Part shown: positions 48,236 to 60,088 of the stretch, in pieces
How the letters are laid out: every line of letters begins with the position of its first letter
Position numbering within the stretch: position 1 is the first letter of the stretch
Origin: Tetracentron sinense
Taxonomy: Eukaryota > Streptophyta > Magnoliopsida > Trochodendrales > Trochodendraceae
Assembly: GCA_015143295.1 (NCBI GenBank)
Contig: CM026556.1
Coordinates: forward strand, 23,951,102 to 24,015,101
DNA: 64,000 nt
Reading direction: 5' to 3'
Program-made: the position numbers and the translations under genes
The notes under the pieces: model-generated
Databases searched by the model: none
Told to the model about the DNA's origin: nothing
The model's input: only the letters and a program-made list of their open reading frames with translations

Positions 48236-48520
48236 TGGTATTTGAGCCCGGTAGGCCAAAGGTAAGTCCGGTAGACTAGGGTTGGGCCCGGTAAGCCGAG
48301 GGTGAAGCCCGGTAGGCTAGGTTTGGACCGGTAGGCCAAGGGGTGAGGCCTGATAGGCCAGGGTTTGGCCCGGTAGGCCAAGGGTGAGCCTGGTAGGCTA
48401 AGATTGGGCCCGGTAGGCCAAGGGTGAGCCCGGTAGGCTAAGATTGGGCCCGGTAGGCCAAGGGTGAGCCCGGTAAGCTAGGATTTGGCCCGGTAGGCCA
48501 AGGGGTGAGGCCCAGTAGGC
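48236..48520. repeat. Minisatellite of GGCCCGGTAGGCCAAGGGTG
   Basis: Roughly 21-bp half-units alternating in a 42-bp pattern (GGCCCGGTAGGCCAAGGGTG then AGCCCGGTAGGCTAAGATTG), most regular at 48365-48490. Minus-strand frames with GLPG/AYRA repeats are artefacts of the repeat. Confidence 0.75.
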
Positions 48521-48555
48521 CCAATGGTGTTTTAACCAAGGGTTAGGGTTGCTAA

Positions 48556-49690
48556 CCGTGGTTAAAAGGTGGTTAACCATAGTTAAGAGTGTTAATCATG
48601 GTTAACAAGTCCAAAGTCAGTATTTTTGGTCTTTTTTAATTTTTCTAATTTTTTGAGATTTTTTTTCAGATTTTTCCCAGTAGTTAATGATGCTTAACCG
48701 CAGTTAAGGGAGGAGGTCATCGTGGTTAAGGGTTTTAAACAGGATTAAATGGCCAAGTGAGACCATTTTTAGGCTTCTCATAATATTTTGAAAATTTTGA
48801 ACATTTTTCCAGATTTTTTCTGGTTAAGGACTGCTTAACCATAGTTAAAAATTAACCAAATATGATGTTTAACCATGGTTAAGGGTTTTAACCAAAACAA
48901 AAATTGTCACATAAGATATTTTTGGATTCCAGAGAATATTTTTGAATTTTTGGTGATTTTTTCAGAATTTTTTGGGTCCATGGGTTGTTTAACCACGGTT
49001 AAGGGTTAACCACGGTTGGGTTTAACCATAGTTAAGGGCCGATTGGGTCAAGAGTGGGCCTAGGGTCCATGGCAGGGCCTAGACTGGCCTCCTACCCAGT
49101 CTGGGCCCCCACAAAGTTCAGTAAATGCAAAAAAGCTCAAAAAATGTGTTATACTCTTAACCACAGTTAGAGCAAATTTAACCATGGTTAACGAGGGAAC
49201 CATGAAAAACTGAGACTACCAGTGGGTAGCTTGAAGTTCAGTAAACATTTTAAGCCTTTGTGGGTCCCAATGAGAGGTCAAGTGTGGGCCCCACAGAGGC
49301 CCAAAGTTGCCTCGGTGCACATCACATAAAATGACGAATTTTTGAAAACAAAACCAAACAGAATTTTGGCCAGGTTTATGGCGATTTTGTCAATGATTGG
49401 CTCAACCCCCAGGGGAAACGAGACCATGGTTGTGAAGCCCGCTATGAGGGAAACAATTTGGGCCCTTGTGGGGCCCAAGAGGAGGCCGTATGTGGGCTCC
49501 ACAGAGGCCCAAAGTAGGCTAATTGGGCTGTTTGGCAGACTGTCGACCCCACTTTGGGGTCGATTTAACCACGGTTAACGGCAAAGTTAAGGGATGAAAT
49601 TTTACAGGGGGTAGCCCTATCTATGGGGAGTCTAACCATGGCCTTGGTTTTGACCAAGGCTGGGTCTAACCATGGTTAAACCGCGGTTGC
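48556..49690. repeat. Dispersed TTAACCATGGTTAA palindromes
   Basis: At least 15 imperfect copies of the 14-bp palindrome TTAACCRYGGTTAA occur, for example near 48565, 48580, 48593, 48838, 48866, 48992, 49022, 49180, 49567 and 49672, with two more at about 51142 and 51160. Confidence 0.8.
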
Positions 49691-51207
49691 AGGCGGCTAT
49701 CCGAAACTGATTTTTTTTCAGAATTTTTTTTAGAAAACTCCTGTTCGGAGCTGTTTGGATGTAAACCAGGGGGTTCAGGGGGATTCCTCATGGATTGAGG
49801 ACCCCGTAGACCTCTAGGGAGCACAAGAAAAGCTGTGGGGGGTGTGAACCCGTAGCCACGCCTCAAGGGGAAACCCCTCCCATCTATGAAGAAGATGAAG
49901 GGAGGGGACCCTATCCTCGGCTACAAGAACTATTGAAACTACAAAAAAACTGAAAATGGGACCCCTGGAATGAGGACCAGGGGTCCCTTACAGTGGTATG
50001 CCTAAGAGGAAAAGGCAAAAATAAAGCAATTAAAAAAAAAGGGTGTATACCCTGTGGCTCGGTGGCTGCAGTGGTGGACGGCCTGGCGGAGGCGGTGGAG
50101 AGGCTGGGAGAGCCTATGGACCTATTCTTAGATAGGAATTAGGGGCTGGAATGGGTTGGAGTGAGGGGCGGAGCTCTCTCTCTCTCTACTGTTTTTTTTT
50201 TTTTTAAAAAAAAGAGGGGTTGACACAGTGGCTATGGATGGAGGTAGAGGTGAGGTGGTCTAAGTGTTGCTAAGGTATTTGGAGGGGCTAAGGGTGAAAC
50301 TAATGGAATGGGGTAGGTTGGATAAGAGGGGATTGAACTGATTCGGTTCTACAGTTTTTTTTTTCAAAAAATCCCCCTTTCAAGCAATGGCTACGGTCAA
50401 GCTTTATAGAAGGTGGGGGAAGTGGATAAGGCTCACCCCTAGGCGTGGGGAACACCTGAGGGTAGAGCAGGGGCGGCAGGGGGGCAGGGGGCAGCTGGGT
50501 GGCAGCGTCCTTGTACGCATGCTGGAGTAGGGGATAATGAATAGTAACGTTAAATTTTTTTTTTGTTTAGTTACGGTTTGTTGGGTTTTTGCTTGGTTGA
50601 ATTGCATTGGGCCCAATCCGCATGTGGGCCCTGCCATATGGGATTGGTGCCCAATCAAATCCCCTCTCTCTCTCTTTTATTATTTTTTTTTTTTATTGTT
50701 TCTTTTTTTTTTTGTTTTCTATTATTATACTATTTTTTTCAATTTTTGTTTTGTTTTGTTTTGTTTTTTTTTTAATTTTTGTTTTGAATATATTTTTTCA
50801 AAATTTTTTATTTATATTTTTTGGTTTGTTTTTTTTTGCTTTTTTTTTTTTTGATTTTTTGTTTACCCATTTTGGGCCCAACCACCACATGTGTGGGGAA
50901 AGCCAAAATGTTTTGCCCTAAAATTTTGAAATTTGAAAAGGTTATATGGGTCCCACTTAGGCTTAGTGGGCCCATGTTTGGGCCAAAAAGGTTTTAATTT
51001 TTTTTTTTTTTTGGACTTCAAATTGAAATGGACCTTGAGCCCATGAGGTTTTTAGCCTAGGGTTTAGACTAGGGCTAGGCCTAGGGTTGGGTCTAGGGTC
51101 TAGTTTAGGGTCTACCTAGGGCTACTAGGGTTTGGCTAAGGATAACCATGGTTAAAGAAAATTAATCATGGTTAAGCAGGGTGTAAAAATTGGGTGCTTA
51201 CAATAAC

Positions 51208-51900
51208 TCATCCACTTTAGATGAGATATCTATTGAAGTGACTACTTCTTAGGAGAGAGGGTTGTCTCTTAGAACAATTATTTGAGGCATGATGGAGAGA
51301 GTTTTCACTCAAATTTTTAAATAATTCTCATGCTTGAGTCTTGTTTTTCATCATAAATATCCCTTCACATGAGACATCAACAAATTGACAGTTGTATGGT
51401 GACAATCCATCATAGAAAGATTGGAAAAGTTGACACTTAGGAATTTGGTGATGGGGGCATTTACGGCAAAGATCTTTAAATCTTTCCTATGTTTCATGAA
51501 ATTGTTCGGCATCAATTGAAGCAAAGCTCGTGATGGTTTGCCTAATCAGATTGGTTTTACCTATGGGAAAGAATTTCGTGAGAAATTCCTATTGCAATTG
51601 AGCCCATGATGTAATAGAATTAGCCTCTAAAGAATTAAGTCAATATTTGGCTTTGTCTTTTAAAGAGAATGGAAATAGGCGTAATCTTAGGGCAACATCT
51701 GAGAAACCCTGTACCATGAAAGCTGTGCAAATTTCATGAAATTCATCAAGATGTTTATAGAGATCTTCATTATTAAGTCTGTGATAGGATGATATCGTCT
51801 GAATAATACTGGACTTAAATTCATAGTGGGCTGCCAATGTTTCCGGCAGCCAGATGCATAAAGGAGATAAATATGTAGGAGTAAAGTACTCCTTCAAGGA
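51208..51900 (-). pseudogene. Athila gag, N-terminal part
   Basis: MKEYFTPTYLSPLCIWLPE opens the frame (51897), followed by FHEICTAFMVQGFSDVAL and LRLFPFSLKDKAKYWLNSL, the retrotransposon gag core. Downstream stops and frame changes interrupt ERFKDLCRKCPHHQIPKC near 51480. Confidence 0.78.
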
Positions 51901-52213
51901 TTTTATTGGGTCTTGTTATTAAGCCATTTTAGAGAAATGAATAGCTTCTAGGTTAGCACTAAATCAGGATGAAGCCTTAGCTTTTGGAGCAGAATTAAAT
52001 AAGGATGAAGCATTAAGAAACCTAGCAGTACACTCTAATTCCGAATCAACGGGGAATAGTTTACGATTTGAGCAAGCTTTTGCAGTTTTGCACTTTATGC
52101 AATTTGGTACCTGAAAAACATAAGTTTTCACAATTAAATAAATAAATAATATTTTTGGATTTTGTTAATTTAAACTTAATCTCTTAAATTAAACAACTAG
52201 ACCGTTCCAGCAA

Positions 52214-52231
52214 TCCCCGACAATAGTGCCA
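52214..52231 (-). other. Primer-binding site, tRNA-Asp type
   Basis: On the minus strand, TGGCACTATTGTCGGGGA lies 5 nt after the LTR end. It matches TGGCGCCGTTGCCGGGGA, the complement of the plant tRNA-Asp 3' end used by Athila elements, with C-to-T/G-to-A type changes. Confidence 0.8.
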
Positions 52232-52236
52232 AAAAG

Positions 52237-53545
52237 TAGTCGTTTCACAATTTAATATACCTCGTATTACTAATTCTGTAGAATATTTACTAGTAAGGGT
52301 GTCGAACCACAAAGGACTGTGTTGGTTTCGTTGCCTTTTTCTTGAGATTAATTCTAAATTAATGATGGCAGAAGTTGATTTTAAATTAAATGAAACTAAA
52401 ACAAGAATTAAACTAATGACTTATAATTAATGAATCAACTAAAGGGTTTTTGTGATCTTTTGGAGAGAAGATCTAAGATGTTTAAATTCACCACTATCCT
52501 CATAATTGATTTCAAATTGAATTTATTCAAATCTCTCGAAGTGTAAATATTAAAGTGAGAGTGACGACACGTCCCCTCTCAACATATCAAGAAAAATACA
52601 AGGGATCAAATCCTAAGCATATCTTATCTTCGATTAGCATGAGTAATACACATTAAACTAGGGTAGTGAAATCACTCGTAATTCCTAAGCATAAAATATC
52701 TCAGTATTTAATCTCTTGAGCAATTAAACCCATTGCATAAAACTCACATCAACAGTCACAGAAAATTAACACAAGTGATTTCAATCTCAATTTCATAACA
52801 CCTAAGACAAGGATAAAACTTTATTAAAATCAAATATGATCAATAAAACCGGTTGTTTCACAACCCTCTTATTATGCAATCAATGTTTACAATTAAAAAA
52901 TCTAAAAAAAAAAAAAATAGAGATACAATTACTTGGCTAGGATTTCATGTAAACCATAGAAAGGAAAGTTAGTTCATGGCGAGGGAGGAGAACATTGTCT
53001 TCATAGACAAACACAAAGAACTCATCCTCAATGCTGCACAGATCTCCAGAGCTCTGCTTCTCCTTAAAATCCCAAAATTCTCAACCCTTATTTATGGCTA
53101 ATGGCTTCTAACTAGGAATTTAAGAACCCCAATTAGACACAAACTCCTCTTCTCCGTACATGATTTTCGAGGCCAAAAATACCAATTTGCAATCAATCGC
53201 AATTGTGATCGGTAGCAATTTCTAGGAAGCTTCTATTTTAAATGTGATCAGTCGCCATATTCACCATCGATCGTAGAGTTCCAACCTGCTATCGATCGTT
53301 CACAAAGTCATGATCGATCGTAGGTAGCTTCTTCTTCTGGATTTCTTCTTTCTTTGGTTCTTCACTTGGTTGAGGTTCTTCTGAGTCTTTAAATTTTATA
53401 AATCTTCAATTTTATCTTCTTTTCCTCGCATAAACTTGAAAATGACAAAAATAATCAAGTACCGTAAAACAGTTTAATAGAGAACTCTAAGGAACTAACA
53501 AGTTTAGTTTGAGGTGCATAAATGTGTAACAATTAGCACCGATTA
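52237..53545 (-). repeat. Athila 5' LTR
   Basis: 1309 bp. On the minus strand it starts TAATCGGTGCTAATTG (expected TG mutated to TA) and ends GAAACGACTA (expected CA mutated to TA). It is clearly homologous to 32826-35431, and both terminal changes are C-to-T/G-to-A transitions. Confidence 0.87.
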
Positions 53546-55060
53546 GATAGCATCCTAACTATAATCGAATATTTGCAAACAATGGATTATGTACAAAATA
53601 ATTGTGTTTGGTTCATTTGTATTAGAAACTGATTAATTTGTTCTAAAATGTTATCTCTGACTAATGGTTTGAATCTTTATTCCAATTGTGACTTGGAAAA
53701 ATAAGAAACACCCAATTTCAAAATGATATAGCACATATATAATTGAAAAATACAATTTTTCGTTCAGACCACTGTTAAATTGAGAAATACAATCAATTTC
53801 CTGGTTCTCACAATTGAAGTATTAGTCATTTTCCATTTGCACTATAGCCCACCAAATAAACATATCATTTACTTGAAAATTGAGACAAAGCACCTAATGT
53901 AATGCATGAACATGATCCATCAATAGTTGGACTACAATAATATGTAAGGCTTTTTAACATTCAAGTTGGTATCCCATTATACAAGGTTATTGCATTTACT
54001 ATATGGCTTAGCTTTGTTGGTTTTCAACTGTTGTTGGGTTTAAGAATTCTCTTTCAACTAAATAATTGTACTTTGATCAAGAACAAAGATGCTCATAATT
54101 ATGTTTTTACAGAGCCAAAAGTAAGCACATAAATATACAATAATCAAATTCTGGTTTTACAGAGTCAAGTTTGACACAACGCTCTTTTCAATCAATTGGG
54201 ATTCTATGAATTTTTTTTAGAAATTAGTTTGAGTGGAAAACCTAGATTTCTTGGGGCTAGGTATTGAAATGAAGTGCATGGTTAAGATAGAATTTTAAAG
54301 ATGATGAAGTGACAACCCACAAAACCCAAAAAAATTATGGTTTTAGTCTAAAAAAAATCAAAACCAACCACAAATAATCCATTCGAAGAAAATATCATTG
54401 AATGAATCAGTTTAAAATTAAGAGGGTCTCTAGGGATTGAAAAAACCCCCATTTTAGAAATCCTAAAATGGAAGAAGAAGAAGAACCAATTTTAGAAGCC
54501 CGTCTTTTACTTTTCAAACATTCTTATATGCATATTCAACAAGAGAAAGATGGAATATTGATGAATTTAGCATAATTATTATATATTTTAGAGAAGAAGA
54601 AAAACTAATTTCATAAGCCAACCCTAACCCACAACATATCTCAAAGAAGAAGTGCAGACGAAGAAGAAAAAGAAGAAGCATATGATGGAGGAGGGGGAAG
54701 AGGAGGTATTTGGTGGGTGGTGTTCTAGTCTTCTTTCCGATAGTTGCACAACCTCTCTTCTTTGCAATTTGTTCCTTGGGTTGAGATGCAAGGGTGTAAA
54801 AAAGAGTCGAGACGTATTCATTTTTCTCGAATGATGAACTCCGTCATAATTATTTCAAACAATTAGTTGGGAAAACCAAATTGTCACGGGCAATAATCAC
54901 CCCCTTCGGTGATTCTTTCTACACCGGTTTTTAGTGTAATTGATGTTATAATAATCGATTAAAAGTAACGAATCATACATGATTATCTGCAATTGATTCA
55001 GTTGAAATTGTTTTTAAGTTATTAAATTGGTTTGAAGAATCCAAACCAAACGGGTCCTAA

Positions 55061-57230
55061 GACAACCTCGAGCAATGAATTTGTCTTCAGTATACATCTC
55101 TACTTCCTATCAACAAAACCAAATCTATCTTAGGTTTTAGTTGTTCATCTATTCAAGGCGTAGAACTATTTCACATTTTGCTTCATCTTCAAATTCAAGA
55201 TTCAAATAATAGGAAATCCCTCAATTAGGTAAATACTTTTGTGCTTGTAGATTCTAATTTTTTTCTTTTTAAATTTGTTTCAAAATTTTCTCGATCGTTA
55301 CTTTTTTTTTTTTTTTCAGAATATTTTCTTTTATAGAAATATGGTAAGTCATCCATTCTATAATGGGGCCTACTCCAACTTGCACATGCCCTCGCTTGCT
55401 TTTTTTTTTCTTCTTCTTTTCAATTTTTTGTTGTTTATTTATTGTCAAAAATATATTTCTAATATAATTTGTGTCCGGAGGGTGTAATCCAATTGTATAA
55501 GATAAATGAATAATAAATCATTCAAGCATCTATTATAATCTATCTCAACTTAGACTCGATTGGGATTAAATGGATTTTGTGGCCTTAGAAGGCTTATGCT
55601 AAGAAAATGATTATCTATGTTTATATTCAAAAGTTCTATTTCTTCCGTTATAAATTTTTATACAATTACAAAAAGGTTGGAGGACTTGTTATGTTGAGTT
55701 TCACAATTACTTCACGTTGGGATATCTATGAAATCTTTTAAGAAATGAAGTGCATATGGGGTCGAGAGAGGCCTTAATACTAAAAGGAAGTGACTACATC
55801 CACCAATATTGTGTTCCATATTTGTTCGTGTACAAATAATCTACATTTTTATCTTCTAAATAAATGTATTAATCTTACTTGCATTGAGTTATGTTCTTTG
55901 AATCTCTACTTGATGTGTTTTTTTTAAGTTGGGCATTACTACTAATTTAAGGCATGCACATTTCTGTTTTGATTTTAGATTTTCTTTACTGTTTTGATTT
56001 TAAATTTGCTTTAGTTTCCTTTTTTACTCACTATGCTGTCATATTTTGACTTAATGGAAGTATTGAGTTGATTTCTTTAGTTGAACTAGTAAGAGAATAT
56101 TGACTCTTATTTTTTACAAGTAATTAATGAGTAGAATTTGTTTCCTAGAACCAAATACCTACCTTTTTCCATCCACCTAATGAAAATTCTTCGAATAATG
56201 TCTATTAAAATGATATTTAAGATCAATAACCTACTTGACCTGCATGCACTAGACCCGCTCTTCTATTTTGGTCATAAAGGTGTAAAGAGTCATGAAGGCG
56301 ATGAGAGAGACAACCTGTAGTTTGTAACATTTTCTTACAATTTACTTAATACAACTATTTGTTTCATTTCTTTCATTTTTTACTTTAAGTTTATGGAATT
56401 ACACTTGATATGCATAGATGCTTCATTGTGATTCACATCTCTTGATATAGTTTATGTGCTTTGACTATAAAAGAAAATTTATTCATGAAATTTGAGAATC
56501 CTTAGTTAATATTAGTATGCTTGGAACTCGATTGTGTATAGGATAAACCATCAAACTCTTTCTACACAAACAATATTGTTGATGAGTTCTTAGCTTATGA
56601 AATATTAATTATTGATAATTTCAATAAAAAGCACATTGTAGTGCCTCTATAGTATTTTTTTTAGCAAATGCCTCTATAATACCTCACAGTGAATTATATA
56701 TCATATATAGTATATGTTTCTCTACTATTTCTACCCAATTTAATAAAAATTAATAATCCACGTAAATTAAAAGTAAATCTTGCGCATGCCTTGCCCGTGC
56801 TTAGCCAAACTAGTTATTATAAAGGATAAGTGCAAAGTTTTTCTTCCCATTGCGTTTTAGTAAATTCCACCTATATTCCGCAATATATATCCCCTATTTT
56901 TTTTATGTTATCTCCACTTCCCATGCTCTCTTCCTTATCAAACCCTAGCCATGCCTCTTCCCCTCCCTATTTTTCTCTCATCTCTACATCTCCCTCTTCA
57001 ACATATCTTCTTTACTCTTTACTTTCTATTAATTGCACTTCCTAACTGAGTGAGATGAGAGGGATAGAAGGGCAGGCGATCCACTAAGCGACATTGGAGA
57101 CAACAATGATGGAGACCACCAAGAAACTCCTTCCTCATCACCCTCATCCTCTTCAATTTCAAATACAAACGATCTTCTTCCATCATTAGATGTCCGCCCA
57201 CTCAAACATCGGATTGCTATTGGAGAATGT
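55061..57230. other. Intergenic, no gene seen
   Basis: AT-rich DNA. A Helitron-like 3' terminus (…GCATGCC…CGTGC, TTAGCCAAACTAG before T) ends at 56813 on the plus strand; its 5' end could not be located. Confidence 0.35.
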
Positions 57231-59735
57231 TAAAATGTTCAAGAGCATATCATAAGGAGGGAAAATTTTGTTATAGCATGTTGAGAAAATGGGTGAATTC
57301 TATACACAAATGACCACCTTAATAAATACTTAGTATTAAATGGGAATTGAGAATCACTCAACTAAGAGGCGCTACAATGAGTCTTTCTTGAAGATAGTCA
57401 AAGCCTCCGACGTGCAAAGGAAATGGAAACACTACCTCTAGGATTCAACTCAACTTGGATTCTCTTTGATCAATCCTTATGAGTTTGCACTACTCAGTGG
57501 ATGACGGGGCACTAAACCTCTTAGGATGACCTAAATTTCATACAAGTTAATTAAGGTCAATAATTCAATCAACTTGTCCTACAATCCCAAATCACTTTAA
57601 GATCTCCTATTAATTTTGTCAATTAATAAAAATGTCCTCAGTCAATTTGGACCAGTTTGGAAACAAGGGTAGACTAAACGTAGTTTATGTCTATTCCAAT
57701 TATGTATGTTCAATTTTGTTTGATTACAGTCTTTGTTAATCCAAATTAATATTAATCCATCCTTATTTGGTTACAAAATAATTATGACCCTCTAGTCTAT
57801 TTAGTTATAGGGATAATACAATTCTTTTTATCATGTTCTAGGGTAGCATATAAGGCCTATTTAGACACAACCTTACCTACCAGAAACGGGTAGATACCCA
57901 CCCAAGGTATCTAGTTACAATACAATATGTGTACATAAGGTAACCAATTTTGGTCCATCAAGGGATAGACCACATGAAAACTCCTCAACTAACTTACCAA
58001 TATGGTACTAATATGGATATGGATTAGTCCTAACAGGCTTCACATGTGTGGTCTAGTCTACAGTGACTAGACTAGGTAGTCCTATCAAATGATCAGACCG
58101 ATTAGTTTAACCTATAGATTAGACTAGTTAGGCCTATTTGTGACTTAACAAGTCAGCCCAGCTACAAGTTATTAAGCTAGTTAGTCTAACCTGACTATAG
58201 TCTAGGTAAGTCTGGTATGTTTTGTTTAGGAATGGCCAGTCTAATAACTAATCTCGCCAATTAGCCTGATCGGGTGAGGCCATTTCGGTTTGCTCTAGTG
58301 GGTATGTATAGTTGGCTTCATGACCTTTTACAATTCTGTGACGTAGAGTGTAGTCTAAACCACTACCATCGATCCAGACCAAGGTCTGGCTCGAATTTGG
58401 ACTCTCTGGTTTGGTTCTGGAGCATGCCTTCTTCAATGGTTTAGACCGAACTAAATTTGGGTTGCCATTGAACTAGGTCGTCTTCTTTGGAATATTGGTT
58501 CATCCTTTGGTCAGACTCTTGCTTAGTAGAAACTTGGCGAGTCTGAGTCTCTGATATTTCAATATAGATAGACCACCTCTCATGGCCCCTTCTATAAGAA
58601 TCTAGGTGGGCTAGCCCCATTTATTGGGCCTGTCCCACGACGTCTCGGGCCTTATGCCTGAGGTTAGCATCCAATAAATTAACCTGGCAAGTTCACTAAA
58701 CCACCTGCTAAGCTACCCTTGGGTGGTGTACTCGAGGAGCTATTGATCTGATCACATTGATCAAATGACTCAGATTAGATCCTACGAAGTCCATATGGAG
58801 ATCGATTATCGATCGACATATCGATGGTTGACTTTGATCAAGTCAAAACAAGATGCGATCCCTAATACGACTCTTCGACAATGTGCACATGCAAAATATA
58901 ATGTGCACCTCATAGCACCCAAAGCCCTCTACCTACACCCACACCCACGCTTAAACCCATGCGCTCAGTGCGATGCAACTCATAGCACCCAAAGCCCTCT
59001 ACCCACACCCACTCTCGAGCCCTGCATTCAGTGCGATGCACCTCATAGTACCCAAAGCCCTCTACCCACACCCATGCTCGAGCCCATGCGCTCAGTGCAA
59101 TGCACCTTGCACGAGTGCGACACACTCTAGTGGATCTCTTAATTATAACACAAGAGGATGTGAGCATTTATTAGCAGTGTTGAAAACTCATCCCTGGGCA
59201 ATTTGGGACTAAAGATAATAAGGGGAATCTTATAAGAGTGTGCTTATCTCATTAAAGAGACCTCGCAAACACCCCAAACAAAACCAAAACATGTAGGGGT
59301 TTAGTCTCCATGAAAGCGCCCTAAAATTTAGCTCCTAATGTGTTGGTTTTGATTTAACAACCATTAAATTTAAATAACTTAAACATAAGCGAGTAAAACC
59401 ATTCACAATACACTAAATAAAAAGGACCTTCCACTGGAAGTTAGAATAGGAATGATTCAGGTCATGTTAGGCACAATTTTAATGAGAGAAGATATGGAAC
59501 ATCCTCTCCCTTTGTTTCTTACTTGTAGCACAAAATGTGAACTAGATCCCTTATTGTTATATAGAAAGATGAGAATGAATCTGAGAATGGAGAGCCTACA
59601 AAATTTTTAAAGGGTGTGCTATCTTATTGTCTTCAATTTTAATAGTTGTTTTGGATTAGCCATAATTGATTATATTAAATGTAGGGATTTGATAAAGGAA
59701 AATAGAAAAAAGTTATCTTACAAACATTCCTCACA
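57231..59735 (+). repeat. Upstream region including the Tekay 5' LTR (start not resolved)
   Basis: The 5' LTR should end with ...CATTCCTCACA at 59735, immediately before the PBS. Its left border is not visible because the partner LTR lies beyond the window; the given start is only an outer guess. No host coding was seen. Confidence 0.4.
58908..59107. repeat. Three 63-70-bp tandem repeats
   Basis: Units beginning CTCATAGCACCCAAAGCCCT and ending GCTCAGTGCGATGCA start near 58909, 58979 and 59042. Frames across them are accidental. Confidence 0.8.
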
Positions 59736-59738
59736 GTT

Positions 59739-59751
59739 TGGGTATCAGAGC
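59739..59751 (+). other. Primer-binding site, initiator tRNA-Met type
   Basis: TGGGTATCAGAGC matches the plant retrotransposon PBS TGGTATCAGAGC with one extra G, three bases after the LTR end. Confidence 0.75.
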
Positions 59752-60088
59752 TTAGGCTTTAGGTCTCTAGGGTCACTTAGAATCTTATACCACGGCTTGA
59801 CAAGAGCATATGTCAGGAAACAAGTTAGGAAGAAAGTAAGTCGGAAGAGAGTCTTGATCCAAGTGTAAGACTAAACTTTAGTCTTAGTCAAAATGGTTAT
59901 TTCAACCAGTACGAGCCTTAGGAACGCTAGAACACCAAAGTATAACATTATAAATACTCTGATGACTTAATGCGATGTATATTAGTATTATACAACTAAT
60001 ACAAATTGGATTATTGTGAAATGGCATTGAAGTAAACTGTGGTTTCAAGTTAGACTCATGTGGTGTTATTATTCTCAGGACTTGAGTC

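Larger units (their letters stand above)
44566..51202. mobile_element. Long LTR inserted in Athila gag, itself split by a solo LTR
   Basis: It starts TGTGAGTGCGGGTTTCGG and ends TTGGGTGCTTACA (TG...CA), flanked by ATAAT (44561-44565) and ATAAC (51203-51207). Without the nested LTR it is about 3.4 kb, with no retrotransposon coding, so it is best read as a solo LTR or a non-autonomous element. It contains a GGCCCGGTAGGCC minisatellite, many TTAACCATGGTTAA palindromes, and T-rich runs (50660-50860). Confidence 0.7.
32826..53545 (-). mobile_element. Athila-type Ty3/gypsy retrotransposon, 20.7 kb with nested insertions
   Basis: LTRs at 32826-35431 and 52237-53545 are in the same (minus) orientation, flanked by GATAG at 32821-32825 and 53546-53550. 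Reading right to left: PBS complementary to tRNA-Asp, gag, protease, RT, RNase H, integrase, a 3' ORF, then a polypurine-like run before the 3' LTR. Motifs FPFSLKDKAKYWLNSL (gag), FLDGYSGYN and FMDDF (RT) are Athila/Tat-like. All coding is broken by stops and frameshifts. Four LTR insertions account for roughly 9 kb of its length. Confidence 0.88.
32716..55057. mobile_element. Tourist/Harbinger-like element containing a 20.7-kb retrotransposon
   Basis: The ends are GGGCCTGTTTGGTTTGGATT (32716-32735) and the inverse of GGACCCGTTTGGTTTGGATT (ending 55057), flanked by TAA at 32713-32715 and 55058-55060. Terminal sequence and 3-bp TWA duplication are those of PIF/Harbinger (Tourist-like) elements. 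Its own sequence is about 1.6 kb (32716-32825 plus 53546-55057), without transposase coding. Confidence 0.75.

Noticed and set aside
48112..48580. Repeat proteins rich in GLPG/AYRA
   Set aside because: The frames are by-products of the minisatellite and open only because the repeat lacks stops.
50537..50921. Phe-rich 'membrane' open frames
   Set aside because: They arise from poly(T) runs within the long LTR.
58910..59212. Cys/His-containing proteins near 59 kb
   Set aside because: They are translations of a 63-70-bp tandem repeat in both directions.
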